Shown here: positions 45,073 to 54,918 of the stretch, one piece after another
Layout of the letters: each line of letters starts with the position of its first letter
Position numbering within the stretch: position 1 is the first letter of the stretch
Translations under genes and position numbers: made by a program
The notes under the pieces: generated by a model
The model's database searches: none
Told to the model about the DNA's origin: nothing
The model's input: the letters and a program-made list of their open reading frames with translations, nothing else
NCBI RefSeq assembly: GCF_001411495.1
Contig: NZ_CP012981.1
Coordinates: 3,727,735-3,791,734, forward strand
Source: Burkholderia cepacia ATCC 25416
GTDB lineage: Bacteria > Pseudomonadota > Gammaproteobacteria > Burkholderiales > Burkholderiaceae
Direction of reading: 5' to 3'
DNA length: 64,000 nucleotides

Positions 45073-45882
45073 ATGAACCAGCCGTCATCCGTCCCCGTCC
45101 CGCCGCTCGATGCCACGCCCGCCCGTGCGCTCGGCGAATTCATCCGCGCCCACCGCGAGCGGCTGTCGCCGCAGGCCGTCGGCCTGCCGCCCGGCCCGCG
45201 CCGCCGCACGCCGGGGCTGCGGCGCGAGGAAGTCGCGCAGCTCTGCGGCGTCAGCCCCACCTGGTACACGTGGATCGAACAGGGCCGCCCCGTGTCCGCG
45301 TCGGCCGACGCACTCGCGCGGATCGCCGTCGCGCTGCAACTGTCGAAGGCCGAGCGCGTGTACCTGTTCGAGCTGGCCGCGCAGCGCGACCCGGCCGAGC
45401 CCGACGTCGCGGGCGGCGACCTGCCGCCGACGCTCGCCGCGACCGTCGCGGCCATCGCGACGCCCGCCTACGTGCTCGACCGGCAATGGAACGCACTCGC
45501 GTGGAACGCACCGGCCGCCGCGCTCTTTTCCGGCTGGCTCGACGGCGAGCACGACCGCAACCTGCTGCGCTTCACGTTCATGTCGCCGGCCGCGCGCACG
45601 CTGATCGTCGACTGGGAAACCCGGGCGCGGCGGCTCGCGGCCGAATTCCGCGCCGATTCGATCCGGCACCTGACCGACGCGCCCACGCGTGCGCTGATCG
45701 ACGCACTGACCGCCGGCAGCGACGCCTTCGCGCAGTACTGGGCATCGCAGGACGTGTTCGAACGCGAAGGCGGCCTGCGCGAATTCGACCATCCGGCCGA
45801 CGGCCGCCTCGTGTACCAGCAGATCACGCTGAAACCCGCGCACCGCGAAGACCTGAAGCTGGTCGTGCTCGTGCGCGACTGA
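45073..45882 (+). CDS. XRE-HTH regulator with MmyB-like ligand-binding domain
   Basis: 269 residues from ATG at 45073. N-terminal HTH_31/XRE domain (about 15-90): LGEFIRAHRERLSPQAVGLPPGPRRRTPGLRREEVAQLCGVSPTWYTWIEQGR, the signature of this actinobacterial/proteobacterial family. The C-terminal half (about 110-269) is an MmyB-type PAS-like ligand-binding domain: VLDRQWNALAWNAPAAALF, NLLRFTFMSP, and the closing ITLKPAHREDLKLVVLV. Such regulators bind fatty acid-like or small hydrophobic ligands and often control one divergent enzyme gene; here the methyltransferase fits. Confidence 0.9.
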   Translation: MNQPSSVPVPPLDATPARALGEFIRAHRERLSPQAVGLPPGPRRRTPGLRREEVAQLCGVSPTWYTWIEQGRPVSASADALARIAVALQLSKAERVYLFELAAQRDPAEPDVAGGDLPPTLAATVAAIATPAYVLDRQWNALAWNAPAAALFSGWLDGEHDRNLLRFTFMSPAARTLIVDWETRARRLAAEFRADSIRHLTDAPTRALIDALTAGSDAFAQYWASQDVFEREGGLREFDHPADGRLVYQQITLKPAHREDLKLVVLVRD

Positions 45883-46020
45883 ACGGGCCGGCCCGCGCGG
45901 ACCACGGCCGGCGGGCCGCCGCGAACGGCTGCGCGCCGCGGCGGGCAGGCCCGCGAATGTTAGAATCGCGGGATTCCCTCGGCGGCGCACGCCGCCCAAC
46001 ATCCCCTTCGAAGAATCGCC

Positions 46021-47430
46021 ATGACGTCCCAACTGCACAAAAAGGGCGAGGCCTGGTCGGCCCGCTTCTCGGAACCGATGTCGGAGCTGGTCAAGCGCTA
46101 CACGTCGTCGGTGTTTTTCGACAAGCGCCTCGCGCTCGTCGACATCGCCGGCTCGCTCGCGCACGCGAACATGCTCGCCGCGCAGAAGATCATCAGCGCC
46201 GACGACCTGGCCGCGATCGAACGCGGAATGGCGCAGATCAAGGGAGAAATCGAGCGCGGCGAATTCGAATGGCAGCTCGACCTGGAAGACGTCCACCTGA
46301 ACATCGAGGCGCGCCTGACCGCGCTGATCGGCGATGCCGGCAAGCGCCTGCACACGGGCCGCTCGCGCAACGACCAGGTCGCCACCGACATCCGCCTGTG
46401 GCTGCGCGGCGAGATCGACCGCATCGGCGGCCTGCTGAACGACCTGCGCGGCGCGCTGCTCGACCTCGCGGAACAGAACGCCGACACGATCATGCCGGGC
46501 TTCACGCACCTGCAGGTCGCGCAACCCGTCACGTTCGGCCACCACCTGCTCGCGTACGTCGAGATGTTCTCGCGCGACGCGGAGCGCATGCGCGACTGCC
46601 GCACCCGCGTGAACCGCCTGCCGCTCGGCGCGGCCGCGCTCGCCGGCACGAGCTACCCGATCGACCGTCACGCCGTGGCGAAGACGCTCGGCTTCGACGG
46701 CATCTGCGCGAACTCGCTCGACGCGGTGTCGGATCGCGACTTCGCGATCGAATTCACGGCGGCTTCCGCGCTCGTGATGACGCACGTGTCGCGCTTCTCC
46801 GAAGAACTCGTGCTGTGGATGAGCCCGCGCGTCGGCTTCATCGACATCGCCGACCGCTTCTGCACCGGCAGCTCGATCATGCCGCAGAAGAAGAACCCGG
46901 ACGTGCCCGAGCTCGCGCGCGGCAAGACGGGCCGCGTGAACGGCCACCTGATGGCGCTGCTGACGCTGATGAAAGGCCAGCCGCTCGCGTACAACAAGGA
47001 CAACCAGGAAGACAAGGAACCGCTGTTCGACACGGTCGACACCGTCGCCGACACGCTGCGGATCTTCGCCGAGATGGTGGCCGGCATCACCGTGAAGCCG
47101 GACGCGATGCGCGCGGCCGCCCTGCAGGGCTTCTCGACCGCCACCGACCTCGCCGACTACCTGGTGAAGCGCGGCCTGCCGTTCCGCGATGCGCACGAAG
47201 CCGTCGCGCACGCCGTGAAGATCTGCGACGACCGTGGCATCGACCTGGCCGACCTGACGCTCGACGAGATGAAGCAGGAACTGCCGAACGTCGCGCACCT
47301 GATCGGCGAAGACGTGTTCGGCTACCTGACGCTCGAAGGTTCGGTCGCCAGCCGCAATCACCCTGGCGGCACCGCACCCGACCAGGTGCGTGCGGCGGTC
47401 AAGGCAGCCCGCGCCGCGCTCGGCCGGTAA
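46021..47430 (+). CDS. argH: argininosuccinate lyase
   Basis: 469 residues. Fumarase/aspartase superfamily signature [27 protein letters not shown] and [23 protein letters not shown] are intact. It splits argininosuccinate into arginine and fumarate, the last step of arginine synthesis. The cytoplasmic homotetramer active site is built from three subunits. Monocistronic, with a terminator just downstream. Confidence 0.97.
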   Translation: MTSQLHKKGEAWSARFSEPMSELVKRYTSSVFFDKRLALVDIAGSLAHANMLAAQKIISADDLAAIERGMAQIKGEIERGEFEWQLDLEDVHLNIEARLTALIGDAGKRLHTGRSRNDQVATDIRLWLRGEIDRIGGLLNDLRGALLDLAEQNADTIMPGFTHLQVAQPVTFGHHLLAYVEMFSRDAERMRDCRTRVNRLPLGAAALAGTSYPIDRHAVAKTLGFDGICANSLDAVSDRDFAIEFTAASALVMTHVSRFSEELVLWMSPRVGFIDIADRFCTGSSIMPQKKNPDVPELARGKTGRVNGHLMALLTLMKGQPLAYNKDNQEDKEPLFDTVDTVADTLRIFAEMVAGITVKPDAMRAAALQGFSTATDLADYLVKRGLPFRDAHEAVAHAVKICDDRGIDLADLTLDEMKQELPNVAHLIGEDVFGYLTLEGSVASRNHPGGTAPDQVRAAVKAARAALGR

Positions 47431-47444
47431 GCCCGCTGTTCCGG

Positions 47445-47470
47445 ACGGACGCCATCGGCGTCCGTTTTTC
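47445..47470 (+). terminator. terminator of argH
   Basis: ACGGACGCC-atc-GGCGTCCGT (47445-47465) followed by TTTTTC. Confidence 0.9.
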
Positions 47471-47515
47471 ATTCGGGCGGCCGTCGCGCCGCCCATCGCC
47501 TTCCCCGCTTCCCGA

Positions 47516-48208
47516 ATGCCGCCGATGACCTTTTCCGCCGCACTCTTCGACATGGACGGCCTGCTCGTCGATTCCGAGCGGACCATCATGAACACGTGGA
47601 TCGACGTGTCGAATGCGCACGGCGTCACGCTGACCACCGCCGACTACCTGCAGATCGTCGGTCGCTCGTTCGCCGAAGGCCAGGTGATCCTGGCGCGGCT
47701 GATCGGCAACCCCGATACGTTCGACGCGGTGCGCACCCGCGTGCGCGAGCAGCTCGCGGCGCCCGAACCGCATCCGAAGTTTCCGCTGAAGCCCGGCGCG
47801 TTCGCGCTGCTCGACGCGCTCGCGCAAGCCGGCATTCCTTGCGCGGTCGCGTCGTCGTCCGCGAGCGAGGTGATCCGCGCGCGGCTCGACGCGGTCGGCG
47901 TGCTGCCGTTCTTCCGCGCGATCGCGGGCGGCGACGAAGTCGCGCGCGGCAAGCCCGACCCGGCCGTCTACCGGCTCGCGGCCGAACGCCTCGGCGTGCC
48001 GGCACACGCATGCGTCGCGTTCGAGGACAGCGATTTCGGTGCGCAGTCGGCCGCCGGCGCGGGCGCATCGGTCGTCACCGTGCCCGACCTGAAGGCGCCG
48101 ACGCCCGAGATCGTCGCGCTGAGCCTGCACGTGCTGGCCTCGCTCGACGATGCGCTTGCGCTCGTGCCGTCGTGGTTCGGCGGGCACGATACGCGACGGC
48201 CCGCTTAG
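47516..48208 (+). CDS. HAD-superfamily phosphatase (hexitol/2-deoxyglucose phosphatase-like)
   Basis: 230 residues from ATG at 47516; ATG at 47525 (MTFSAALFDMDG) is equally possible. HAD motif I FDMDGLLVDSE, motif II Ser in AVASSSASEVI, motif III Lys in GKPDPAVY, and motif IV FEDSDFGAQSA. The alpha-helical C1 cap (about 18-90) is like YniC/GS1-type phosphatases of sugar or sugar-alcohol phosphates. Stands alone between two terminators. Confidence 0.88.
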   Translation: MPPMTFSAALFDMDGLLVDSERTIMNTWIDVSNAHGVTLTTADYLQIVGRSFAEGQVILARLIGNPDTFDAVRTRVREQLAAPEPHPKFPLKPGAFALLDALAQAGIPCAVASSSASEVIRARLDAVGVLPFFRAIAGGDEVARGKPDPAVYRLAAERLGVPAHACVAFEDSDFGAQSAAGAGASVVTVPDLKAPTPEIVALSLHVLASLDDALALVPSWFGGHDTRRPA

Positions 48209-48226
48209 ATCGCGTGCCACCCAATG

Positions 48227-48258
48227 CAAAACGGGCACCCGAAGGTGCCCGTTTTGCC
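48227..48258. terminator. bidirectional terminator
   Basis: CAAAACGGGCACC (48227-48239) and GGTGCCCGTTTTG (48244-48256) form a 13-bp stem with a CGAA loop between the convergent phosphatase and LprI-like genes. Confidence 0.92.
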
Positions 48259-48290
48259 CTATCGCCGAACAACCGGCATCGCGGTTGCGC

Positions 48291-49118
48291 TTACTTGTTG
48301 CCCGCCGTCTCCGACAGCCGTTTCATCGTCGCGATGCGCGCGCCGATCAGGTCGACGCGGCCGTCCTCGCCGACGAGCGGCGCCGTCGCATCGCGGAACC
48401 CGACCCACGCGCGCTGCGCGCGTACGAGCGTCGCGGCCGAATGCGCAGGCATCTTGCGGCGCAGCTTCTGGTAATAGCGGTTCAGGTCGAACAGCGCGTG
48501 CTCGCACGCGGCGTCCTGTTCGCACGGGCGCACGCGGCGCACGGCCGGATCGCGCGGCGCGTTCGCCGGCTTGCCGTTCGGCCGGGCCCCACCCTGGGCC
48601 GCGCTCGTGCCGCCCTGCGCGCCGCTCGTGGCCGCCACTGGCACGGCGGCGGGCGGCGGTGCATAGCGATCGGCCGCGCCGCGCAGCGCCAGCGCGCGAT
48701 CGCGCACGGGCTGCAGCTGCAGGTCGGCACTCGACATCGCGTACGACGTGCCGCGCGTGGTGTCGTACACGGCCTTCAGCAGATGCACTTCATCCTTGCG
48801 CCACGTGAGCCAGCGGCGCTGGCTGTCCTGCCAGCCGCGCTTCGCGTCGGCCGGCGCATCCTTCAACAGGCGCTGGTATGCGCCGTCCATCACGGCCTGC
48901 CACTGCTGCTGCGCTTCGCCCATGCACTGGATCTGGCCGGCCGGCGAAGACCGGTCGCGCCGCGCGAGGCATTGCCGCATCGCGACGTCGATCGGGTCGG
49001 CCGCCGCGACTTCCGCGTGCGCGACACCCATGCCCGCCAGCCCCGACGCGCCTGCCGCCCAGACGACGAGCGCGGCCACCGCCGCACGCATCGCCTGGAT
49101 TCGTCCGTGCGTCGCCAT
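48291..49118 (-). CDS. LprI-like (DUF1311) periplasmic protein, translationally coupled to decarboxylase
   Basis: 275 residues from ATG at 49118, overlapping the decarboxylase stop (TGATG). N-terminal signal peptide to about residue 35 (ends GVAHA). Two DUF1311/LprI-type units with paired Cys: CLARRDRSSPAGQIQCMGEAQQQW at about 50-75, and CEQDAACEHALFDLNRYYQKL after a Pro/Ala-rich linker. LprI of mycobacteria inhibits host lysozyme; most DUF1311 proteins are uncharacterised. The tight coupling to an amino acid decarboxylase is unexpected for an exported protein. Confidence 0.82.
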   Translation of the reverse strand: MATHGRIQAMRAAVAALVVWAAGASGLAGMGVAHAEVAAADPIDVAMRQCLARRDRSSPAGQIQCMGEAQQQWQAVMDGAYQRLLKDAPADAKRGWQDSQRRWLTWRKDEVHLLKAVYDTTRGTSYAMSSADLQLQPVRDRALALRGAADRYAPPPAAVPVAATSGAQGGTSAAQGGARPNGKPANAPRDPAVRRVRPCEQDAACEHALFDLNRYYQKLRRKMPAHSAATLVRAQRAWVGFRDATAPLVGEDGRVDLIGARIATMKRLSETAGNK

Positions 49119-51397
49119 CAGTCGCGCACGCAGTCGACGAAGTACTCGACGCGGCCGTTCACCTCTTCCGCGACGAGGCCGTGGATGTCGGTGTGGAAGC
49201 CCGGGAAGCGCTCGTTGAAGTCGCGCGCGAACCGCAGGTAGTTCACGATCGTCTTGTTGAAACGCTCGCCCGGAATCAGCAGCGGAATGCCCGGCGGGTA
49301 CGGCGTGAGCAGGATGCTCGTCACGCGGCCTTCGAGCTCGTCGAGCGGCACGCGGTCGATCTTGCGGTGCGCGAGCTTCGCGAACGCGTCCGACGGCTTC
49401 ATCGCCGGTTCCATGTCCGACAGGTACATCTCGGTCGTCAGGCGGGCGATGTCGTTCGCGCGGTACACGTCGTGGATCTGCGTGCACAGGTCACGCAGGC
49501 CGACACGCTCGTAGCGCGGATGCTGCGCGACGAATTCCGGCAGCACGCGCCACAGCGGCTGGTTGTTGTCGTAGTCGTCCTTGAACTGCTGCAGCTCGGT
49601 CACCATCGAGTTCCAGCGGCCCTTCGTGATGCCGATCGTGAACATGATGAAGAACGAGTACAGGCCGGTCTTCTCGACGATGATCCCGTGCTCGGCCAGG
49701 TACTTCGTGACGATCGCGGCGGGGATGCCCGTCTCGCCGAACTCGCCGTCGACGTCGAGCCCCGGCGTGATGATCGTCGCCTTGATCGGGTCGAGCATGT
49801 TGAAGCCTTCCGCCAGCGGGCCGAAGCCGTGCCAGTGGTCGTTCGGCTTCAGCATCCAGTCGTCGCGCGAACCGATGCCTTCTGCCGACAGCTCGTCCGG
49901 GCCCCACACGCTGAAGAACCAGTCGTCGCCGTATTCGGCGTCGACCTTGCGCATCGCGCGGCGGAAATCGATCGCCTCGGCGATCGATTCCTCGACGAGC
50001 GCGGTGCCGCCCGGCGGCTCCATCATCGCGGCCGCGACGTCGCACGACGCGATGATCGCGTACTGCGGGCTCGTCGACGTGTGCATCAGGTACGCCTCGT
50101 TGAAGCGGTGCTTGTCGAACGTGCGGTTCTCCGAATCCTGCACGACGATCTGCGATGCCTGCGAGATGCCCGCGAGCAGCTTGTGCGTCGAGTGCGTCGC
50201 GAACACGAGCGCGCCCGTGCGCGGACGCCCATCGCCGATCGCGTGCATGTCGCGATAGAAGTCGTGGAACGTCGCGTGCGGCAGCCACGCTTCGTCGAAG
50301 TGCAGCGTGTCGAGCAGGTCGCCGAGCAGGTCCTTGATCATCTCGACGTTGTAGACGACGCCGTCGTACGTGCTCTGCGTGATCGTCAGGATGCGCGGCT
50401 TCATGTCCGGGTTCTGGCGCATCGCCTCGCGCGCGAACGGGTTCGCCTCGATCTTCTTGCGGATGTTCTCCGGCTTGAACTCGTCGCGCGGGATCGGCCC
50501 GATGATGCCGAAGTGGTTGCGCGTCGGCGTGAGGAACACCGGAATCGCGCCCGTCATCGTGATCGCGTGCAGGATCGACTTGTGGCAGTTGCGGTCGACC
50601 AGCACGATGTCGCCGGGCGCGACCGTCGCGTGCCAGACGATCTTGTTCGACGTCGACGTGCCGTTGGTCACGAAGAACAGGTGGTCCGCGCTGAAGATGC
50701 GCGCCGCATTGCGCTCGGACGCGGCGACCGGGCCCGTGTGGTCGAGCAGCTGGCCGAGTTCGTCCACCGCGTTGCAGACGTCGGCGCGCAGCATGTTCTC
50801 GCCGAAGAACTGGTGGAACATCTGGCCGAGCGGGTTCTTCAGGAACGCGACGCCGCCCGAGTGGCCCGGGCAGTGCCACGAGTACGAGCCTTCGTCCGCG
50901 TACTTCACCAGTTCCTTGAAGAACGGCGGCGCGAGCGAGTCGAGATAGACCTTCGCCTCGCGGATGATGTGGCGCGCGACGAACTCCGGCGTGTCCTCGA
51001 ACATGTGGATGAAGCCGTGCAGCTCGCGCAGGATGTCGTTCGGCAGGTGGCGCGACGTGCGCGTTTCGCCGTACAGGAAGATCGGGATGTCCGCGTTGCG
51101 GCGGCGCACTTCGGTGACGAACGCGCGCAGCTCGATGATCGCGGTCGCGAGTTCGGGCAGTTCGCCGTCCGGGCCGGTTTCGCCGAGCATGAGTTCGTCG
51201 TCGTCGATCGACAGGATGAAGCACGACGCGCGGCTCGACTGCTGCGCGAACGACGTCAGATCGCCGTAGCTCGTGAGGCCGAGGACTTCGACGCCCTCCT
51301 TCTCGATCGCTTCGGCCAACGCCCGGATGCCGGAGCCCGAGATGTTCTCGGAGCGGAAATCTTCGTCGATGATGACGACGGGGAAACGAAACTTCAT
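49118..51397 (-). CDS. Orn/Lys/Arg decarboxylase, PLP-dependent (fold type I)
   Basis: 759 residues. Inducible-type decarboxylase: N-terminal flavodoxin-like wing domain (1-130, FRFPVVIIDEDFRSENISGSGI), PLP domain with the Schiff-base Lys406 in ATHSTHKLLAG, GTSTSNKIV, and HFDEAWLPHATF. C-terminal domain to VDCVRD. It removes CO2 from arginine, lysine or ornithine to make a polyamine or diamine while consuming a proton. The overall pattern resembles biodegradative arginine decarboxylase AdiA, but specificity cannot be read reliably. Followed by a coupled LprI-like gene; dcd lies 81 bp upstream on the same strand. Confidence 0.93.
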   Translation of the reverse strand: MKFRFPVVIIDEDFRSENISGSGIRALAEAIEKEGVEVLGLTSYGDLTSFAQQSSRASCFILSIDDDELMLGETGPDGELPELATAIIELRAFVTEVRRRNADIPIFLYGETRTSRHLPNDILRELHGFIHMFEDTPEFVARHIIREAKVYLDSLAPPFFKELVKYADEGSYSWHCPGHSGGVAFLKNPLGQMFHQFFGENMLRADVCNAVDELGQLLDHTGPVAASERNAARIFSADHLFFVTNGTSTSNKIVWHATVAPGDIVLVDRNCHKSILHAITMTGAIPVFLTPTRNHFGIIGPIPRDEFKPENIRKKIEANPFAREAMRQNPDMKPRILTITQSTYDGVVYNVEMIKDLLGDLLDTLHFDEAWLPHATFHDFYRDMHAIGDGRPRTGALVFATHSTHKLLAGISQASQIVVQDSENRTFDKHRFNEAYLMHTSTSPQYAIIASCDVAAAMMEPPGGTALVEESIAEAIDFRRAMRKVDAEYGDDWFFSVWGPDELSAEGIGSRDDWMLKPNDHWHGFGPLAEGFNMLDPIKATIITPGLDVDGEFGETGIPAAIVTKYLAEHGIIVEKTGLYSFFIMFTIGITKGRWNSMVTELQQFKDDYDNNQPLWRVLPEFVAQHPRYERVGLRDLCTQIHDVYRANDIARLTTEMYLSDMEPAMKPSDAFAKLAHRKIDRVPLDELEGRVTSILLTPYPPGIPLLIPGERFNKTIVNYLRFARDFNERFPGFHTDIHGLVAEEVNGRVEYFVDCVRD

Positions 51398-51478
51398 GGG
51401 CGATTCTCCAAAAAGAACGACCGCGGCGCGTCACGCGCAGCGGTCACCCGGAAACTGGTGAGACGTTATGCAACCAGA

Positions 51479-52048
51479 TCAGGTTTTCGGCAGCGTGACA
51501 CCGCGCTGCCCCTGATACTTGCCGCCGCGATCCGCGTACGACACGTCGCACACTTCGTCGCTTTCGAAGAAGAGCACCTGCGCGACGCCTTCGTTCGCGT
51601 AGATCTTCGCGGGCAACGGCGTGGTGTTCGAGAATTCCAGCGTGACGTAGCCTTCCCACTCGGGTTCGAACGGCGTCACGTTGACGATGATCCCGCAGCG
51701 CGCATAGGTCGACTTGCCGAGGCAGACGGTGAGCACGGTGCGCGGGATGCGGAAATATTCGACGGTGCGGGCCAGCGCGAACGAGTTCGGCGGGATGATG
51801 CACACGTCGCCCTTGAAATCGACAAACGAACCCTCGTCGAAGTTCTTCGGATCGACGATCGTCGAGTTGATGTTCGTGAAGATCTTGAATTCGTCCGCGC
51901 AGCGGATGTCGTAGCCGTAGCTCGACGTGCCGTAGCTGACGATCCGGCGGCCGTCCTCGGACGCGCGAACCTGATCGGGCACGAACGGCTCGATCATCTT
52001 GTGCTCTTCGGCCATGCGCCGAATCCATTTGTCGGACTTGATGCTCAT
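51479..52048 (-). CDS. dcd: dCTP deaminase
   Basis: 189 residues, the usual length. [19 protein letters not shown] start, [19 protein letters not shown], and the active-site strand [25 protein letters not shown] with the catalytic Glu. It deaminates dCTP to dUTP on the way to dTMP; the trimer is cytoplasmic. Probably heads a transcript continuing into the decarboxylase gene. Confidence 0.97.
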
Positions 52049-52160
52049 ATCGGGGCGCCTGGAAACGCTGCGTGACGGTCAGGGAGGGCCGCTCGCGCGA
52101 GACGGCGGCCGGGAAAGGCGGACATTTTACGCGATCATCGGCGCACGCACGCGGCGGCCG

Positions 52161-52697
52161 TCAACGGATCACGCCGCAGGCGAGCGCGGGCCCCGCGCCA
52201 TGCTGCGGAAACGCGGGATCGCTCGAGTCGCGGTGCACCAGCGCCGCGCGGTTCATCGCCGAGCGCACGCCATCGAGGGCCAGATCGGGCGCGACGATGA
52301 AGCCGGCCGCGACGCCGTTCGCGTCCGCATGGATGTTGCCGAGATCGCCGGCGACGCGGGCGCCCGCGCGCAACCGGTCGGCGGCCGGCGCGAACACCTG
52401 GCCGGCGCTCGAGCCGTCGCCCGCGTTGCAGTCGCCGCGTTCATGCACCTGTAGCGCGTGATCGCTGTTGGGCGGAAGGCCGGCCAGGTTGTACGTGACC
52501 TGAACGCCGTCCGGACGCTCGACGAACGTCACCGCGCCGCGCGCCTGCGAGCCGACCGTCGGCTGCAGTTGTGCGTCGGCCCGTTTTTCGTGCGACGAGG
52601 AAAAGGAGGTGCAGCCGGCCAGCAGGCCCAGCGCGGCGGCGGCCAGCAGCGCGTACCGCACGCGGCCGGCGCGCACGCCGTGATGTCGTTGTTTCAT
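52161..52697 (-). CDS. SodC-family lipoprotein missing most Cu/Zn ligands
   Basis: 178 residues from ATG at 52697, with GAGGATC upstream. Lipobox LAGC lipidates Cys29. The Cu/Zn superoxide dismutase fold is recognisable: HALQVHERGDC, SSAGQVFAP, GDLGNIHAD, LVHRDSSD and LACGVI, with the disulfide Cys pair kept. Of the metal ligands, the first Cu His is Gln83, the bridging His is Val101 and a Zn His is Val115; His85, Asp118 and His155 remain. Superoxide dismutation is therefore unlikely, as in YojM-like SodC relatives. It may be structural or bind another ligand at the outer membrane. 133 bp after mrp on the same strand. Confidence 0.85.
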   Translation of the reverse strand: MKQRHHGVRAGRVRYALLAAAALGLLAGCTSFSSSHEKRADAQLQPTVGSQARGAVTFVERPDGVQVTYNLAGLPPNSDHALQVHERGDCNAGDGSSAGQVFAPAADRLRAGARVAGDLGNIHADANGVAAGFIVAPDLALDGVRSAMNRAALVHRDSSDPAFPQHGAGPALACGVIR

Positions 52698-52830
52698 TCG
52701 ATCCTCATGCCGGCTGGCGGCCGTTTGACACGACGGCCGCGCCGGGCGGGTAAAGGGACCCGGGAAAAGTCGCCATGATACCGCGCCTCGCGGCGCCGTA
52801 AACAGCGTGAGGCCCCGCCCCGCAAGGGTT

Positions 52831-53922
52831 TTACGTATTTTGAACAACGATCGACGGAAACTTCGACGTCATGTCGCGCGATCGCTCGGCAATCGCCAGT
52901 GCGACACCGCGCGCGATGTCGCGGTAACGACGGGCCAGCGCGCCTTCGGGATCGGCCGCGACCGTCGGCGTGCCGCTGTCGGCCCGCTCGCGGATCGCGA
53001 TGTCGAGCGGCAGGCTGCCGAGCACGTTCACGTCGTAATCCTTAGCCATCCGCTCGGCCCCGCCAGCGCCGAAGATGTGTTCTTCGTGGCCGCAGTTCGA
53101 ACAGATGTGGATGCTCATGTTCTCGACGATGCCGAGGATCGGAATCCCGACCTTCTCGAACATCTTCAGGCCCTTCTTCGCGTCGAGCAGCGCGATGTCC
53201 TGCGGCGTCGTGACGATCACCGCGCCCGTGACCGGCACGCGCTGCGCGAGCGTGAGCTGGATGTCGCCCGTGCCGGGCGGCATGTCGACGATCAGGTAGT
53301 CGAGCTCGCGCCAGTTGGTCTGGCGCAGCAACTGCTCGAGCGCGGAGGTCGCCATCGGGCCGCGCCATACCATCGGGTTGTCTTCCTCGATCAGGAAGCC
53401 GATCGAGTTCGCCTGCAGCCCGTGGCCGACGAGCGGATTCATCGACTGGTTGTCGGGCGACTCGGGGCGCTGGCCGTGGATGCCGAGCATCGTCGGCAGT
53501 GACGGGCCGTAGATGTCGGCGTCGAGGATGCCGACCGACGCACCTTCGGCGGCGAGCGCGAGCGCGAGGTTGACGGCCGTCGTGCTCTTGCCGACACCGC
53601 CCTTGCCCGACGCGACCGCCACGATGTTCTTCACGTTCGGCAGCAGTTTCACGCCGCGCTGCACCGTGTGCGCGACGATCTCCTGCGACACGGCGACGCG
53701 CGCGTCGCGTACGCCGGGCACGGCCTGGAGCGCCGCGGTGACGCGTGCGCGCACGTCGTCGTGCTGGCTGCGCGCGGGATAACCGAGCACCACGTCGAGC
53801 GCCACGACGTCGCCGTCGATCGCGACGTTGCGCACGCCCTTGTTCGCCGCATACGGACGGCCGGTATTGGGGTCGACGACAGCCGCCAAAGCGGCGTCGA
53901 CTTGTGCCCGGTCAATGCTCAT
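52831..53922 (-). CDS. apbC: Mrp/ApbC Fe-S cluster carrier ATPase
   Basis: 363 residues from ATG at 53922 (MSIDRAQVDAAL). N-terminal DUF59/MIP18-like domain (1-85), then a deviant Walker A SGKGGVGKST near residue 105, ILDADIYGPSLPTMLG, YLIVDMPPGTGD, and the cluster-binding CxxC in HICSNCGHEEH. It carries 4Fe-4S clusters to apoproteins in the cytoplasm. Divergent from the OmpA-type lipoprotein gene; near metG as in many beta-proteobacteria. Confidence 0.95.
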   Translation of the reverse strand: MSIDRAQVDAALAAVVDPNTGRPYAANKGVRNVAIDGDVVALDVVLGYPARSQHDDVRARVTAALQAVPGVRDARVAVSQEIVAHTVQRGVKLLPNVKNIVAVASGKGGVGKSTTAVNLALALAAEGASVGILDADIYGPSLPTMLGIHGQRPESPDNQSMNPLVGHGLQANSIGFLIEEDNPMVWRGPMATSALEQLLRQTNWRELDYLIVDMPPGTGDIQLTLAQRVPVTGAVIVTTPQDIALLDAKKGLKMFEKVGIPILGIVENMSIHICSNCGHEEHIFGAGGAERMAKDYDVNVLGSLPLDIAIRERADSGTPTVAADPEGALARRYRDIARGVALAIAERSRDMTSKFPSIVVQNT

Positions 53923-54273
53923 CGAAACTCCGTGAAAACGTTTTTCTCGCGCGCAAACGTCAAAAAATATCAAATTACGCTGCGAAAATCGGGAAAAGTG
54001 AAAGAATCTGTTGCACGCCATTGCGCGAACGCGCGACCCGGCGCACTCTTCGCCTGCGGCATGCTATGGGGCCAAATCGGCCACCAACCGCCTATATTGT
54101 AGAGGCTGACGCGTCGCACTGCCCGAACAGCCACGCTGACGGACAGGGCATGCGGCCACCTCGGCGGCTGCCGCTGGCGCAGGCCTGTCCTCCTTTTTCG
54201 GGCGGCCCGCGCGTGGAGCCGTAACTGTTGTTGTCGTCGTTGTCGACTCGTTCAACCAAGAGAGGAATCCAAG
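53923..54273. promoter_or_regulatory. divergent region between mrp and OmpA-type lipoprotein gene
   Basis: 351 bp with no supported gene. Two less GC-rich stretches, near 53940-54005 (AAAAAATATCAAATTACG) and 54090-54106 (CTATATTGTAGAGG), are likely promoter sites for the leftward and rightward genes. AGAGAGGAATCC precedes the lipoprotein start. Confidence 0.4.
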
Positions 54274-54918
54274 ATGAACATGAAAATCGCGACCCGTCTG
54301 TCCGTCTTCGCATTGGCCGGCGCACTGCTGGCAGGCTGCGCCACGCAGCAAGGCAACAATACGGCCGTCGGTACCGGCACGGGTGCGGCGCTGGGCGCAG
54401 GCATCGGCGCGCTGGCGGGCGGCGGCAAGGGCGCGGCGATCGGCGCGGGCGTCGGCGCACTGGTCGGCGGCGTGACGGGTTACAACTGGCAGGCGATCAA
54501 GAACAAGCTCGCGCCGTCGGCAGCCAAGACGGGTACGCAGGTGACCGAGCAGCCGGACGGCTCGCTGAAGCTGAACGTGCCGAGCTCGGTGACGTTCGCG
54601 ACGAACCAGTACGCGATCACGCCGGCCTTCACGCCGCTGCTGAACGACCTGGCGACGACGCTGAACCAGAACCCGCAAGTGACGGCATCGATCGTCGGCT
54701 ACACGGACAGCACGGGTTCGCAGCAGCTGAACCAGACGCTGTCGCAGAACCGCGCGCAGAGCGTCGTCAACGCGCTCGTGCAGCGCGGCGTTGCCGGCGG
54801 CCGCCTGTCGGCACAGGGCATGGGCCCGTCGAACCCGATCGCGGACAACGCGACGGAAGCCGGCCGCGCACAGAACCGCCGCGTCGAAATCTACCTGCGC
54901 GCAGCACAGGCGCAGTAA
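54274..54918 (+). CDS. OmpA-family outer membrane lipoprotein (YiaD-like)
   Basis: 214 residues. Lipobox LLAGC gives lipidated Cys near residue 22. A glycine-zipper segment (about 30-68, [20 protein letters not shown]) is followed by an OmpA C-terminal peptidoglycan-binding domain (about 95-210): [71 protein letters not shown]. It tethers the outer membrane to peptidoglycan. Two in-frame ATGs at the start (54274 and 54280). Confidence 0.93.
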   Translation: MNMKIATRLSVFALAGALLAGCATQQGNNTAVGTGTGAALGAGIGALAGGGKGAAIGAGVGALVGGVTGYNWQAIKNKLAPSAAKTGTQVTEQPDGSLKLNVPSSVTFATNQYAITPAFTPLLNDLATTLNQNPQVTASIVGYTDSTGSQQLNQTLSQNRAQSVVNALVQRGVAGGRLSAQGMGPSNPIADNATEAGRAQNRRVEIYLRAAQAQ

